Shown here: piece after piece, positions 32,467 through 43,120 of the stretch
Numbering within the stretch: position 1 is the first letter of the stretch
Layout: the number at the start of each line of letters is the position of its first letter
From: Terebella lapidaria
Lineage: Eukaryota; Annelida; Polychaeta; Terebellida; Terebellidae
Length of the DNA stretch: 64,000 bases
Assembly (NCBI GenBank): GCA_949152475.1
Contig: OX424555.1
Span: forward strand, 97,373,515-97,437,514
Direction of reading: 5' to 3'
The notes under the pieces: model-generated
Told to the model about the DNA's origin: nothing
What the model saw: the letters and a program-made list of their open reading frames with translations, nothing else
Databases searched by the model: none
Position numbers and translations under genes: made by a program

Positions 32467-35397
32467 AGAAAATATTCCAGATGTCTCAAAGTGTCACATA
32501 TTAATATAAATAGTGTCAGACACAAATTTGATCCTCTGAAAGAGGCTCTTGTCAAAGGATATGTTGATTTGATGTTTGTTCAAGAAACAAAATTAGACGA
32601 TTCATTTCCAGTAAATCAATTTCATGTTCCAGGATTCAAACATTATAGATGTGATTATAAGCATAATATGGGTGGAATCATGGTGCATGTCCGCAACGAT
32701 ATTGTCCACAAAAGACGTGATGATCTCGAAATCAACACAAATGAAAATGGCAGAGTTGAAAGTATTGCCATACAAATAGTTATCAATAATGAAAAATGGC
32801 TCTTTGTAAGCCTGTACAAGCAGCCTAAAGTTCCAGATAATTATTTTAGCAATATTGTGGAATCTATGTATCTGAGCTGCAACAAAGAATTCACCAATAT
32901 AGTGTTCACTGGTGATTTCAATGTTGATTTCTCTAAATCAGGCCATTGTCTCATTGATTTTTTAGATATCTATGGTATAAAAAATATTGTGAAAACACCT
33001 ACATGTTTCAAAAGTTCTAAGCCCACATGTATTGATGTTGTGATGAGCAATGCATATAAGCGCTTGCAGGGTGTAATAGTATTTGATACTGGTCTCAGTG
33101 ATTTTCATCATATGGTTTCATTTGCCACCAAAATTCATATTCCATCCAGTAAACCGAAGAAAATTGTTTACAGAAGTTTCAAACATTTTGATGAAACTGA
33201 ATATATTGATGATTTATTTAAGGCACCTTTTCAGGTTGCTGAAATTTTTGATGATGTTGATGATGCATATTGGTTTTGCGAATCTTTATTGAGTGAAGTT
33301 ATTGAGAAACATGCCCCTTGTAAAAGCAAAACCATAAAGCATTCACAAGTGCCGTACATGAATAGCCAATTACGGCGAGCAATTAACTTCAAAAATATGT
33401 TGAGACGAAAATATGAAAAGCACAGGACAAATCAAATCTGGGAGAAATATAGGAAGCAGAGGAATCTAGTTGTAAAAATGAGAAAGCAAAGCCTTGCAGT
33501 ATATATGAAAACCAAATGCAAGGTAGAGAAAGATTCCAAAACATTCTGGAAAACAATTAAGCCCCTTATATCTGATAGATCCGGTGTTGGGAATGACCGA
33601 ATTATGCTGTCTGAAGAAGAAAATCTCATAACTAATCCTGTGGCTGTTTGCACAACACTTAATGAATTTTACAATACTATTGCAAATACTGATAACTCTG
33701 TTGCAATTGTCAGAGATGATCTGAATGATGGATGCCAACACGGGGAACATAGTATTTATAATATTTTGCGACATTTTGATGATCATCCCAGTATTTTAAA
33801 AATACTTGCTTCACGGGATGTCAATAACATATTTGAATTCAAAAAAGTTTCTATTGATGATATTCATAAACAGTTATGCAAGCCTAATCCTTCCAAATCT
33901 ACCGGATATGACATGATTCCACCCAAATTATTGAAGTTGGGAGCTGAGGCTCTCTGTATACCTTTTATGTTCCTAGTCAATGAAAGTATTACATCCGCTA
34001 CTTTCCCAGCTGCATTGAAATATGCTGATATAATTCCTTTGTTCAAGAAAGGTGATATTCTCTCGAAAGAAAATTATAGACCAGTCAGCATTTTGTCAAG
34101 TATATCTAAACTGTTTGAAAGAATCCTGTTTGAACAGATCTCTAATTATTTTGAGGGTGAATTTAGTATTTATGTATCTGGATTCAGAAAAAGTCATTGT
34201 TGTCAAAATGTTCTGACTCGATTTGTTGAAACAGTCAAATGTAAGCTTGATAATAAGGAAGTTGTTGGAACCGTTATGACAGATTTATCCAAAGCTTTTG
34301 ATCATTTGCCTCATGATTTGTTGATAGCTGAAATGAATGCTTACGGAGTGAATATTCATTCATGTAAATTACTTCTGAGCTATTTTCAGGATAGATTCCA
34401 CAGAGTAAAAATGATGTCTAATGTTAGCGGGTGGCTACCACTTAATGTTGGAGCACCCCAAGGATCAATATTGGGGCCTTTCTGTTATAATGTCCATTGT
34501 AATGATTTGATGTTTGATATTGAGAATGAATGTGATGTTTTTAATTATGCTGATGATAATACAATATGCTGTTATGGCAAAAATAATGATGAGGTGAAGA
34601 CAAAACTACATCATATAATATCTAAATTATTAAGTTGGTTTGATGATAATAACATGAAAGTTAATTGCAACAAGTTTCAATATATGTTATTTGGAAATGG
34701 TTATAACCAAGATGACTCCATTGTAATTGATGGCAACACTATTCATGCACAAAAAACTGTTAAGCTATTGGGTGTATATTTTGATGTAAATTTGAATTTT
34801 GACTACCATGTGCAAGAAATATGTAAGAAAGCAGGAAGGAAATTGAATGTTTTACGTAGGCTGTCAAGAAATCTAAATGAACAAAATAAGATGCTTCTAT
34901 TTCACTCATTCATATTATCAAACTTTGAATATTGTTCTATTGTGTGGCATTTCTGTAGTAGGGGTAACATGGCAAAAATTGAAAAACTGCAAAAGCAGGC
35001 TTTAATATATGTGTACAATGATCATGATTCTAACTATAGTTCCCTAAGACGTAAAGCAGCTATCCCACTCATGTATGTAAGGAGATTGAGGTGTATTTTA
35101 TTAGAAGTATACAAATGTGTCAATAAGTTAGGACCCAGCTATTTACATGATATGTTCGTATTAAAAAATGTACCATACAATAGGCGTAATATATTACAGG
35201 TGCAACAACATAAATATAGAACAGTCAAAAATGGATTAAATACGATTATGTATCAGGGCAGTAAACTTTGGAATTCGCTTGAAAATGATATCAAAGATGT
35301 GGGATCTCTCACGGCCTTTAAAAGGAGAATTAATATGTGGCAGCCACCAGAATGTAATTGTTCATGTTGTGTTCTATGTCATCTAAAGCAACTGTAA
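32467..35397 (+). CDS. LINE ORF2 (endonuclease-reverse transcriptase), uninterrupted
   Basis: One frame of about 976 codons. The apurinic-like endonuclease covers roughly residues 1-230 (KVSHININSV, QETKLDD, FTGDFNVDF, SDFHHMV). The reverse transcriptase covers roughly 460-780 (NYRPVSILSSISKLFERI, MTDLSKAFDHLPHDLL, GAPQGSILGPF, NYADDN). A C-terminal region follows with CSIVWHF and LWNSL. The catalytic RT aspartates are present. The frame is open from 32,467, but the first ATG in frame is well inside the endonuclease, so either translation begins upstream or at a non-ATG codon (GTG at 32,491), or the copy is 5'-truncated. It resembles Jockey-superclade (Daphne/Crack-like) elements. Its AT-rich codon use differs from the flanks. 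The intact frame suggests a young insertion. Confidence 0.88.
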   Translation, partial: RKYSRCLKVSHININSVRHKFDPLKEALVKGYVDLMFVQETKLDDSFPVNQFHVPGFKHYRCDYKHNMGGIMVHVRNDIVHKRRDDLEINTNENGRVESIAIQIVINNEKWLFVSLYKQPKVPDNYFSNIVESMYLSCNKEFTNIVFTGDFNVDFSKSGHCLIDFLDIYGIKNIVKTPTCFKSSKPTCIDVVMSNAYKRLQGVIVFDTGLSDFHHMVSFATKIHIPSSKPKKIVYRSFKHFDETEYIDDLFKAPFQVAEIFDDVDDAYWFCESLLSEVIEKHAPCKSKTIKHSQVPYMNSQLRRAINFKNMLRRKYEKHRTNQIWEKYRKQRNLVVKMRKQSLAVYMKTKCKVEKDSKTFWKTIKPLISDRSGVGNDRIMLSEEENLITNPVAVCTTLNEFYNTIANTDNSVAIVRDDLNDGCQHGEHSIYNILRHFDDHPSILKILASRDVNNIFEFKKVSIDDIHKQLCKPNPSKSTGYDMIPPKLLKLGAEALCIPFMFLVNESITSATFPAALKYADIIPLFKKGDILSKENYRPVSILSSISKLFERILFEQISNYFEGEFSIYVSGFRKSHCCQNVLTRFVETVKCKLDNKEVVGTVMTDLSKAFDHLPHDLLIAEMNAYGVNIHSCKLLLSYFQDRFHRVKMMSNVSGWLPLNVGAPQGSILGPFCYNVHCNDLMFDIENECDVFNYADDNTICCYGKNNDEVKTKLHHIISKLLSWFDDNNMKVNCNKFQYMLFGNGYNQDDSIVIDGNTIHAQKTVKLLGVYFDVNLNFDYHVQEICKKAGRKLNVLRRLSRNLNEQNKMLLFHSFILSNFEYCSIVWHFCSRGNMAKIEKLQKQALIYVYNDHDSNYSSLRRKAAIPLMYVRRLRCILLEVYKCVNKLGPSYLHDMFVLKNVPYNRRNILQVQQHKYRTVKNGLNTIMYQGSKLWNSLENDIKDVGSLTAFKRRINMWQPPECNCSCCVLCHLKQL

Positions 35398-35545
35398 ATG
35401 TATCATCTTCACTGTATATATCTCATTCCTCATTGTAAATATCTTGTCATGTCGGTTAATAGCTGAATTCAGCTAATGTTCATGTTATGTGTCTTATCCG
35501 ACGTTAAATAAAGTTTTATCTTATCTTATCTTATCTTATCTTAAC
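32467..35545 (+). mobile_element. Jockey-superclade LINE, probably 5'-truncated, young
   Basis: Comprises the long ORF2, a 3' UTR of about 110 bp, AATAAA at 35,507-35,512 and a terminal (TTATC)5 microsatellite at 35,516-35,543, a usual LINE 3' tail. No ORF1 frame is seen upstream. The left border is set only by the start of the endonuclease frame, and a target-site duplication was not found. Confidence 0.8.
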
Positions 35546-36117
35546 CTACTAGTAGTTCACGCTCCATTGGCTCGAACATACACGAGTAAGCTGGAATCGC
35601 ATTGCATCGAGGGATACAAAGCACCGAGAATGGCGGTAATGTAAACAAACTAAAAATATCTCCACCAGAAACTCGCAACGAAATCTATTAGGAAGGGGCG
35701 TCTGTTTGGGCATACAAGTGCAGATATATAACTGTTATGTTTTCTTCGTTCGATCAGAAAGATATGGAAAAATCCATAACTTACTGCCAACATCACTTTG
35801 AAGGCCTTTGCTGCTGGGATACCGTTATTTGATTTGACTTCAATGACTGCCCCCAGTATGATGGAGTTCACAGTACTACGTAGCTGCATGCACCCATTGC
35901 ACTATAGGAAATTCGGTATTATCACCCTATTGTGTTTCCCCTATGGTCTTGACATTGCTCAAATTGATGATTTTCCAGAACACTCAAATAGGGTCTGGCT
36001 TTTTAATACTACTCATCTGACAAGACTCTTTATTGAGCTTGTGTTCTCGCATTTTAAGCCTTATTGGGTATAGAGAAGACTGAGTCACATTAGGAACGTG
36101 TTCCCGAAGTGAGATAA
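35546..36117. other. Unassigned, possible exon-like stretch
   Basis: On the minus strand 35,870-35,783 reads NSIILGAVIEVKSNN and IPAAKAFKVMLA followed by GTAAGT. This looks like an exon end, but the phase does not fit gene A exon 2 and I cannot assign a family. On the plus strand the same bases encode IPLFDLTSMTAPSMMEF in a 91-codon frame. No decision is possible. Confidence 0.25.
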
Positions 36118-36518
36118 TGTAAGTACCAATCTTTTACCACTAATTCAGTCAGATTTTGATGATGCCAATACCAAACGTAAAATACAACATTTTGCAATAG
36201 ACACAAAGCCCGACCAAATAGTTTATCCAAAGACACACTGGCGTCATCAGGGGCAGAGAGTGTGTTCAATGAAGTCAAATAAAGTTTGTAGTTGTTTTTG
36301 TAGTTGTTTGTACAAATGTAGTTGTTTGTAGTGTACACCTAATGGAATTTGTATACCACTGCCCAACAACCTATGAAAATAATTTAGAAATCCGAAACCT
36401 ACCCCATAGAACGGAAATATGACAATTACATTAGTACCTAATCACAAGCAAGAAGGCTATTGAGTTTATGGTATCCTCGGGCAAATTTAACGTCCGCCAG
36501 CAGTGACACCGACTCAAT
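36118..36518 (-). repeat. 364-bp repeat family, left part of an interrupted copy
   Basis: Inverted copy of the unit at 40,411-40,774, including AGACACACTGGCGTCATCAG (plus strand) and the ACCTAATCACAAGC block. It is interrupted at 36,514-36,518 (TCAAT) by the MITE and resumes at 37,247. Confidence 0.8.
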
Positions 36519-37246
36519 CGCTGTGGCGATACTGGATGCACTAACGATCGTTAGTGCATCCCGCAATGGCGAACACCACTCGCGGTTCGTTTGAATTTTC
36601 TTCATTTTCCGGATAATTACGATTGCGATCGATACACACGTACATCTGTTCGTTGCAAATACATGGCGATTTATGTTGGTTTGAGCATGAAAAACTCGTC
36701 TGAAAAAAGCCGAAAGATTCCTTAACGATTGTTTTTGTAAAATCGAAGATTCCCTAACGAACATGGGAAGATTCCCTAACGATCTTTTCTTTATTAATTC
36801 AAATCTACGTTATTTAAATGTTAAACGTCAAATAAAGTACCAATTGACATGTATTGATGTGTACACTTCTATTACAGATTTCCTATTTTTAATGTGACAT
36901 TCGCTAATTTATGTGGCATAATTCAACGAATTCACAATGGTGTATGATATGGACCTATTACAATATACACGCATTAGGCCTATATCGTTAGTGAATCTCA
37001 CTTTTGTCGTTGGTGAAGCTTATCGATAATTCTTTTCCTCAACTTATCTCAACAAAAAAGCGTGATCTGCTTGAAATAACTACGCATGTCTTTGACTAAA
37101 ACTCTAAGCTACCTTCGATGTATCCATTTATCACAAATTGACCTGTCATTTGATAAAATACGGTTAAAAACCAAACTGACCGTGTTTACTGTCCGCCATT
37201 GCGGGATACATTTACGATCGTTAGTGCACCCAGTATCGCCACAGTG
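36519..37246. mobile_element. 728-bp MITE with CACTGTG end and 5-bp target duplication
   Basis: Flanked by TCAAT on both sides (36,514-36,518 and 37,247-37,251). Excision in silico restores the uninterrupted 364-bp repeat exactly in length. The ends are inverted repeats of about 52 bp: CGCTGTGGCGATACTGG on the left and, on the complement, CACTGTGGCGATACTGG on the right. A 28-bp perfect palindrome lies inside the left arm at 36,534-36,561. There is no coding capacity apart from an unrecognised 108-codon minus frame. A 5-bp duplication with CAC-type termini fits the Transib/RAG-like superfamily, a tentative assignment. Confidence 0.75.
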
Positions 37247-37385
37247 TCAATGGTATGAATGTAAGTATCAATCTATTACCACTACTACAGTCAGATTTTG
37301 ATCATCCCAATAACAAACGTAAAATACAACATTTTGCAATAGAAACAAAGCCCGACCAAATAGTTGATCCAGACACACTGGCGTG
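37247..37385 (-). repeat. 364-bp repeat family, right part of the interrupted copy
   Basis: Continues the inverted copy after the MITE, then stops near AGACACACTGGCGT at 37,372-37,385, where it is truncated. Confidence 0.75.
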
Positions 37386-37739
37386 TTTGGTAAGTCAATT
37401 TCGCTGAGTTGCGAAGATGAGTAGAAAGTGATCTCGATGGCACTTTGAGCAATGTCAAGGTCATAGGTGCAATGTGCAATGGGTGTATAGGTTGGATTGG
37501 TGGTAAAAGTGATTTTCCATCAAATCTGTATTGAAGCGTGATGGTGTGACTGAGTTTCTGGAAACTTGCTCAAGTGAGATCTGCAGATTTCGGGAATGCA
37601 GCGAGAAGATATGCTCGTCACCTCATCCAGGCCTCGCCCAAAGGCCCAGTCTGGACGAGGTGCCCATACCGCAGCAAAACAATTTCATATGCATTTTCTC
37701 GCACGCTGATACAGAGTGGAAGGCTTTTAAATAATATTC

Positions 37740-39345
37740 TACAACATATGAATTTTCGTCAACAATAAAGCGTGCGGTATGCTTTTTTCCCGGACTTGGT
37801 TTCTCAATGTTGACAACAAATCAGCTTGCGGGAAGACATTTGACGTCTTCCATACATTCCCAAGTTGGAAGCATTGATGACTTGAGACTTGATGACATTC
37901 CAGACTGTGTTTTGACAGATTTCTCCCAGTTGTCAAAAAAAATACCATCACTTGATCACTGCTGTATTCGTGCCAGTCGGTCATTTTGCATATTGCATAT
38001 GGGTCGTGGATCACGAAATACATCAACCATGATGCTGGTGTGTTGCAGCAGCACTATTGTCCTCTTCATGGAGCAACCATTATCATGTTTGAGGCTTTGT
38101 TGCTGGCACGTCATAAGGTTTAGCATGTCCTCATCCAGCATGTCTTCTGCTAATGCATTGCACATCTTCTGAGCTCCATCCGGTTCCAGGTGCTCATCTA
38201 TTTTTCGATGGATTGGTCTGCTGTTGGTGTCACGATCCAAAGCCACTGCTTGCATGGAATGCTGCCATCCGATGAAATGTCCATCCTTTTTAAGCCTTCT
38301 GATGTCCAGTCCTTTTGTTGTTCCACTGTGCAGTACACTGTTGCGTACCTTCTTTATACAGTGCAAATGATCTTGGCAGTGTATACTGCTTTCTTCTGGA
38401 AACACGCAGTTGACTGCCACATACTTCTTTGCGATAGGGTCACCATAGAATTGGGATTTTATGAATCTCATGTTCTCTTCCCCGCCATCTTGGAGTGTGT
38501 AGTCAACTGAGAACCCAAAGTCATGTAACTGACTGATAGCATCCCATATGATAATGTTGACTTCTGATGTTTTTATGGAGGAGCATGAGACGTGACATAT
38601 GGGAAACCGGAATTCCATTTTTGTTTACCAGTACCAAACCCTGTTGAATCCTTCCTTGGCGTGGAGCTCCAACCATGCCACATTTAGGCACATTGGCATC
38701 CGTTGCTGCTGCGTGCATCCATTAAAGTACTTGGCGATTGATCCCAGCTTCCTGAATTACGAAGTTCGCGTAGCGGCGCAACTGACGTTCAGATGGAAGG
38801 ATGAGACAGTGACTGTCTTGTATCGCTCTGTAGTTTGATGGGCTATGTACCCAAAGGCTAATGCAGAACATCTGGATCTCAACTCTGACTGTTAACAGTA
38901 TTGGACTATTGGCCATCAGTGCATCATGTTGAGATTTTAGAAGTGTGTTTTCATTTTTTTTTTCTCTGGCTACCGGAAATACCTTCCTCATGATCTCCTC
39001 CAAGTCTGAATGGTCAGTGTCACAGAGTTCGACCATTGAACTTTCCACGTTCTCATCCTGGCGTATCGGTGTCTCATTCACGGCGGGTGATGACCATGAT
39101 GACGTCTTTGCATCTATGTATTGGATGTCACATGTAGTTGACAGTAAATAGTCGAAGGATATGCCGTTCATTAGCGCTTTCAAAATTGAATAAATTGTGG
39201 AGGATGGGTTTATCCTGATGTCGTTTTATCCAGCCCATTCTCAATCGTTGATGTAAGGGTGGACTGAATTCCTGCCATCCAACACCTGGCTGCCATAGCC
39301 TGTATGATCTGTGTGAATACGTACAGGGCTGCGGCAACCCTGAAA
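37740..39345 (-). mobile_element. P-element-like transposase gene remnant
   Basis: Minus-strand segments in P-transposase order. 39,183-38,722: FCISLWVHSPSNYRAIQ and LILPSERQLRRYANF, equivalent to the LxLPSxRTLRxY region. 38,718-38,600: GLVLVNKNG, equivalent to the GLVxxxxxGxxxGF strand. 38,618-37,956 (220 codons): EVNIIIWDAISQLHDFGF, DGGEENMRFI and DHLHCIKKVRNSVLHSG, matching the GTP-binding and catalytic-core part of P and THAP9-type transposases. One frame change separates the two large segments near 38,610. No N-terminal THAP domain and no terminal repeats were recognised. It is probably inactive. Confidence 0.7.
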
Positions 39346-39349
39346 GGAC

Positions 39350-40410
39350 ATACCCTGAATTTGTACACTACATCACTGAGCGCAAATCTCAGGTAATCTT
39401 GATAAGCGTGATGGAGTGAAACATGAAATTAGGCGTCCCTGACATCTATACTCACTGCCCACTTTCCCTTCTGAACGGGCCTTCTGAACGGAAAGCGTCT
39501 ACTCCATATGAAACCTGGGTATGATCAGGAACTCGTTGAGGTTCGACAGATCGAATAGGGGACATGGCCTGCTTCAAGAGAGATTACTTTTCCTGACTGC
39601 TGGGCACAGGGTCCACAGGATCCACGCGTTTGGTCTTAGTGGCGGTTTTAGAGTCTCCCATCGAAAGGTGAGCCCTCTGTCACCCATGCCACCACACTGG
39701 TGTCGGAAGCCGCGACGTCGCGCCAGTTCCCAGAGAACTGCACCAGCCGACCCCCTACTGGACCAGGTGCACACTATCTCACTCACCAGCATGGAGCAAT
39801 CCGGACGGAAGTCCGAGTGCTGGCAAGTTGTTGGCACGATCCCCGTCCTCCATGTCTGCCTTATCCGCAAACTCCTTCACCAAAGCTGTGAGGTGGTCTG
39901 CCAATAAAATTTACCCCATCACCTGATGGCACAACATTTGCCACTGAGCCAGACGAGCCATTCTCACATATGCAGTCCAGACAACACCCTGCTCCAGGGG
40001 AAAGTAAATGGAGTTTCTGGTTGTCAACCGGGACGGACGTCTGACTGGTACCAGGTGCCTGTAACGCTCTGTATTTGTCGATAGACTGACCGTTTGACCC
40101 CCGATCATATACATTCGACAGTACAATTGCTGAGCTGCGACTCACGATTGTATGAACATTCGTGAGCCTACTCCGGAAACCTGGGAATCCCTGCCTCCTC
40201 AAGCTTCGAAGCCGAGGACGCGAACGACGCATTGAGCAAAGGCTCTGTTGTCTATACCCGAAGCATAGCCATGGGTCGACGAGGGTCCAACAGATTGACT
40301 TCCAAAGCCTTCGAGGAGGCACACTTCCTCTCACCCGACTTGCCAAAGGCAGAGAGAGCCAGGAAGATCGACTCTACCTGACCCAACAAGGGTGGGGGAA
40401 GGCGACCTGT
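39350..40410. other. Unclassified mobile-element-like region
   Basis: Overlapping medium frames occur on both strands (for example 128 codons at 39,521-39,907 plus and 161 codons at 39,861-40,346 minus). The base composition is more GC-rich than the flanks, as in a decayed retroelement. No reverse transcriptase, integrase or recombinase motif is legible. The region adjoins the 364-bp tandem copies, which also flank related sequence at 41,168-41,600. Confidence 0.35.
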
Positions 40411-41167
40411 ATTGGTGGTAACAGATTGATACTTACATTCATACCACTGAGTCGGTGTCACTGCTGGCAGACGTTAAATCTGTCCCTGAGGATACCATCA
40501 ACTCAGTAGCCTTCGGGCTTGTGATTAGGTATTTATGTACTTGTCATATATCTGTTTCATGGGGTTTGTTTCGGATTTCTAAATTATTTTCATAGGTTGT
40601 TGGGCAGTTGTATACTAATTCTATCAGGTGTACAGTAGAAACAACTACATTTAACACACTGTCTGCCCCTGATGACGCCAGTGTGTCTTTGGATAAACTA
40701 TTTGGTCGGGCTTTGGTTCTATTGCAAAATGTTGTATTTTACGTTTGTTATTGGCATCATCAAAATCTGACTGTATTGGTGGTAACAGATTGATACTTAC
40801 ATTCATGCCACTGAGTCGGTGTCACTGCTGGCGGACGTTAAATCTGTCCCCGAGGATACCATCAACTCAGTAGCCTTCGGGCTTGTGATTAGGTACTTAT
40901 GTACTTGTCATATATCTGTTTCATGGGGTTTGTTTCGGATTTCTAAATTATTTTCATAGGTTGTTGGGCAGATGTATACTAATTCCATCAGGTTTAGAGT
41001 AGAAACAACTACATTTAACACATTGTCTGCCCCTGATGACGCCAGTGTGTTTTTGGATATATTATTTGGTCGGGCTTTGTTTCTATTGCAAAATAATGTA
41101 TTTTCCGTTTGTTATTGGCACCATCAAAATCTGACTGTATTGGTGGTAACAGATTGATACTTACATT
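40411..41167 (+). repeat. Tandem 364-bp repeat, two full units
   Basis: ATTGGTGGTAACAGATTGAT starts at 40,411, 40,775 and 41,139, giving a strict 364-bp period. The units are about 95 percent alike by eye. Family fragments also occur at 26,455 (plus), 36,118 (minus) and 37,247 (minus). The identity of the parent element is unknown. Confidence 0.9.
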
Positions 41168-42370
41168 AGGTTCCTCGACTGCCTTTGCCTTAACAAGATG
41201 AGAAGACTTCTTCTTGGAAGAAGTCTTCAGTTCTTTCCGACAGGTCGAGCAAGCTCCCCTGGGGAAGCAGCGGTCGAAGAAGAGCAGAGAGTCCCGGCAA
41301 CATGAGTCCCTGAAGGGAACCTAATGACTGTGTAAAGAAGCTTTGCACATTTGCACAGCCAAATTAACCATATCCTGAGTCAACCTAAGCGGCGGGTTGA
41401 CACAGGATGCAGCCTGTGTGGTTGGGGCAGAGTCAGTTTCCATGGAGGATGGACGGTCTGGCACCGCTCCCGGAGAGCCCTTTGTTGCCCGCACATAGTC
41501 ACACGGGAGCTACGAACGACACAGGTCGCGCCTCATACCATGATCCAAGCAGCCTAAAGGGTGATAATCCCGCACTTGGATCACACTCTTGAATCTTGTG
41601 CGGTATTCAAGGTAAACTGAGACGACATAGTTGAAAACAATCACAAAGGGAAACAACAACTAACAGTAACAGAGAAACAAGTGGCGGACACTGACAAATC
41701 TGTACTGCGCTGAAAGAATACCATAACAAGGCTACGGATATAGTTTAATAAACAAGTAGACCAAGCTATTAACTATAAATATATCCAGGTAATAGACGAC
41801 AGATAAATGTAAACACAACAGGTACACAATCTGACGATCGGTGGACGATAACAGGTGAAATGGATATACCGACATTGATGTATCTAGCAGTATCTAAATA
41901 TCGTCACGATACTTAACCACAATGGTCACAAATCGATGCCTATTGAAATCCTGATGGAATTCCGTCAGAATATATTGCAAAACACTAGTTTGCACACTGA
42001 ATTCCACGAATACACTGGGAGAACAAATCCAAAGCTGCCAAGCAAAAATGGCGGTGGACAGAAAAATGGACTTGCTGAGCATGAGTGTGTGCAAATGCGT
42101 GTCGTTTTGCCATGCAAATTTTCTATCCAGAACCACCCACAGGATCGTAAAGGACGTGGAATCAATACCCAGTATTAAGTATTCCGAGCAAACAAAACAG
42201 GGTCCGTTATCCAATCTGGGGATGTATAGAATGAACCGATATTCATGTCATGATGCCATGTATATCAGTAAAGATTGATCGTCAAATGAGCAAAAAGGAG
42301 CGTCATGAACATGATTTTGATGGGAACTGTTTTATTTGATTAGTCAACTACTTATACATTCCTGAGGTTA
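41168..42370. other. Retroelement-like remnants and LTR-like segment
   Basis: 41,170-41,600 reads, on the minus strand, a Cys- and Lys-rich stretch (RGACSTCRKELKTSSKKK) that I cannot place. At 42,157-42,215 about 60 bp (GGAATCAATACCCAGTATTA and flanks) are shared with 13,065-13,126 (inverted) and 50,308-50,337. This suggests a fossil LTR. Its borders are not resolved and nothing here is intact. Confidence 0.35.
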
Positions 42371-42896
42371 CATGCATGTATACTGATTATCATAACTGAT
42401 GTAGCATAATCCGTTTTTGTTAACTTGCTATAGATCAATTGGCTAGAACATTTCGATGAAATAGCACCAATAGATCTTCCGAGATACCGTCTGATGACCC
42501 TATATTGAAGTATACCGAAATTGTTTACATTTGTGCTAACATAACAAAGTCATGTATTAGCATTTATTGTCGTCATCAACAACACAAAATATTCAACTTG
42601 AATATTTTTGCTTCCATCACCTATACCAGCAAAATATATATCTATTATATACCAGCAACATGCAAAGTAGCTAGATATTTCCCATATTTCTGTTGTTTGG
42701 TTAGTACTGCACCGGAACAGTTTTGCATGAAAGGATTCAGGAACGATGTCTTTCAATATTTTGCAGTGATCATATGTCTTGTATGTTGCTATTGATAACT
42801 TTATGTTAGAAAACCAAAAGATATTATACCACTTTAATTAGGTAGAATAGGGATAATTGTCACTAGTATCGCAATATAACATGTATAACTATAAGT
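42371..42896. other. 3' flank of gene B, duplicated with gene A
   Basis: Single-copy counterpart of 10,140-10,830. It shares ACTGATTATCATAA, GCTAGAACATTTCGATGAAA, ATAGCACCAATAGA, GTTTACATTTGTGCTA and ATACCAGCAAAATATATAT. A consensus polyadenylation signal just after the stop codon could not be picked with certainty. Confidence 0.7.
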
Positions 42897-43120
42897 TTAG
42901 ACCTTTTCAATGACCAGATAAGATTCGAAGTAGCAGATAGCATGCTTCTCTGGTGCGGCCGTGACCTTGTCTTCGATCTTCTTCCACACTTGCTCCGAGA
43001 GTCGTGACTTCTCCTCCTCAGAACGCGCCTTGCTCATGGCTTGCAGATACTCCGAGTTCCCCCAGCGACGATTGTCCAGGACAAGTTTCTGTGCGTGTGC
43101 CCTAGCGGCTGGTGATCCCG
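42897..43120 (-). CDS. Gene B exon 9 (terminal)
   Basis: 224 bases from acceptor TTACAG to the stop codon. It encodes RRWGNSEYLQ, EEEKSRLSEQVWKKIEDKV and ESYLVIEK-V. About nine of 73 residues differ from gene A. Confidence 0.88.

Noticed and set aside
35783-35870. Candidate first coding exon of gene A (NSIILGAVIEV...KVMLA then GTAAGT)
   Set aside because: It ends in phase 0 while gene A exon 2 needs phase 1, similarity to SABATH N-termini is marginal, and two LINEs lie between.
37531-37768. Overlapping plus frames of 64-67 codons
   Set aside because: No motif and no codon signal. It lies next to the P-element-like remnant on the other strand.
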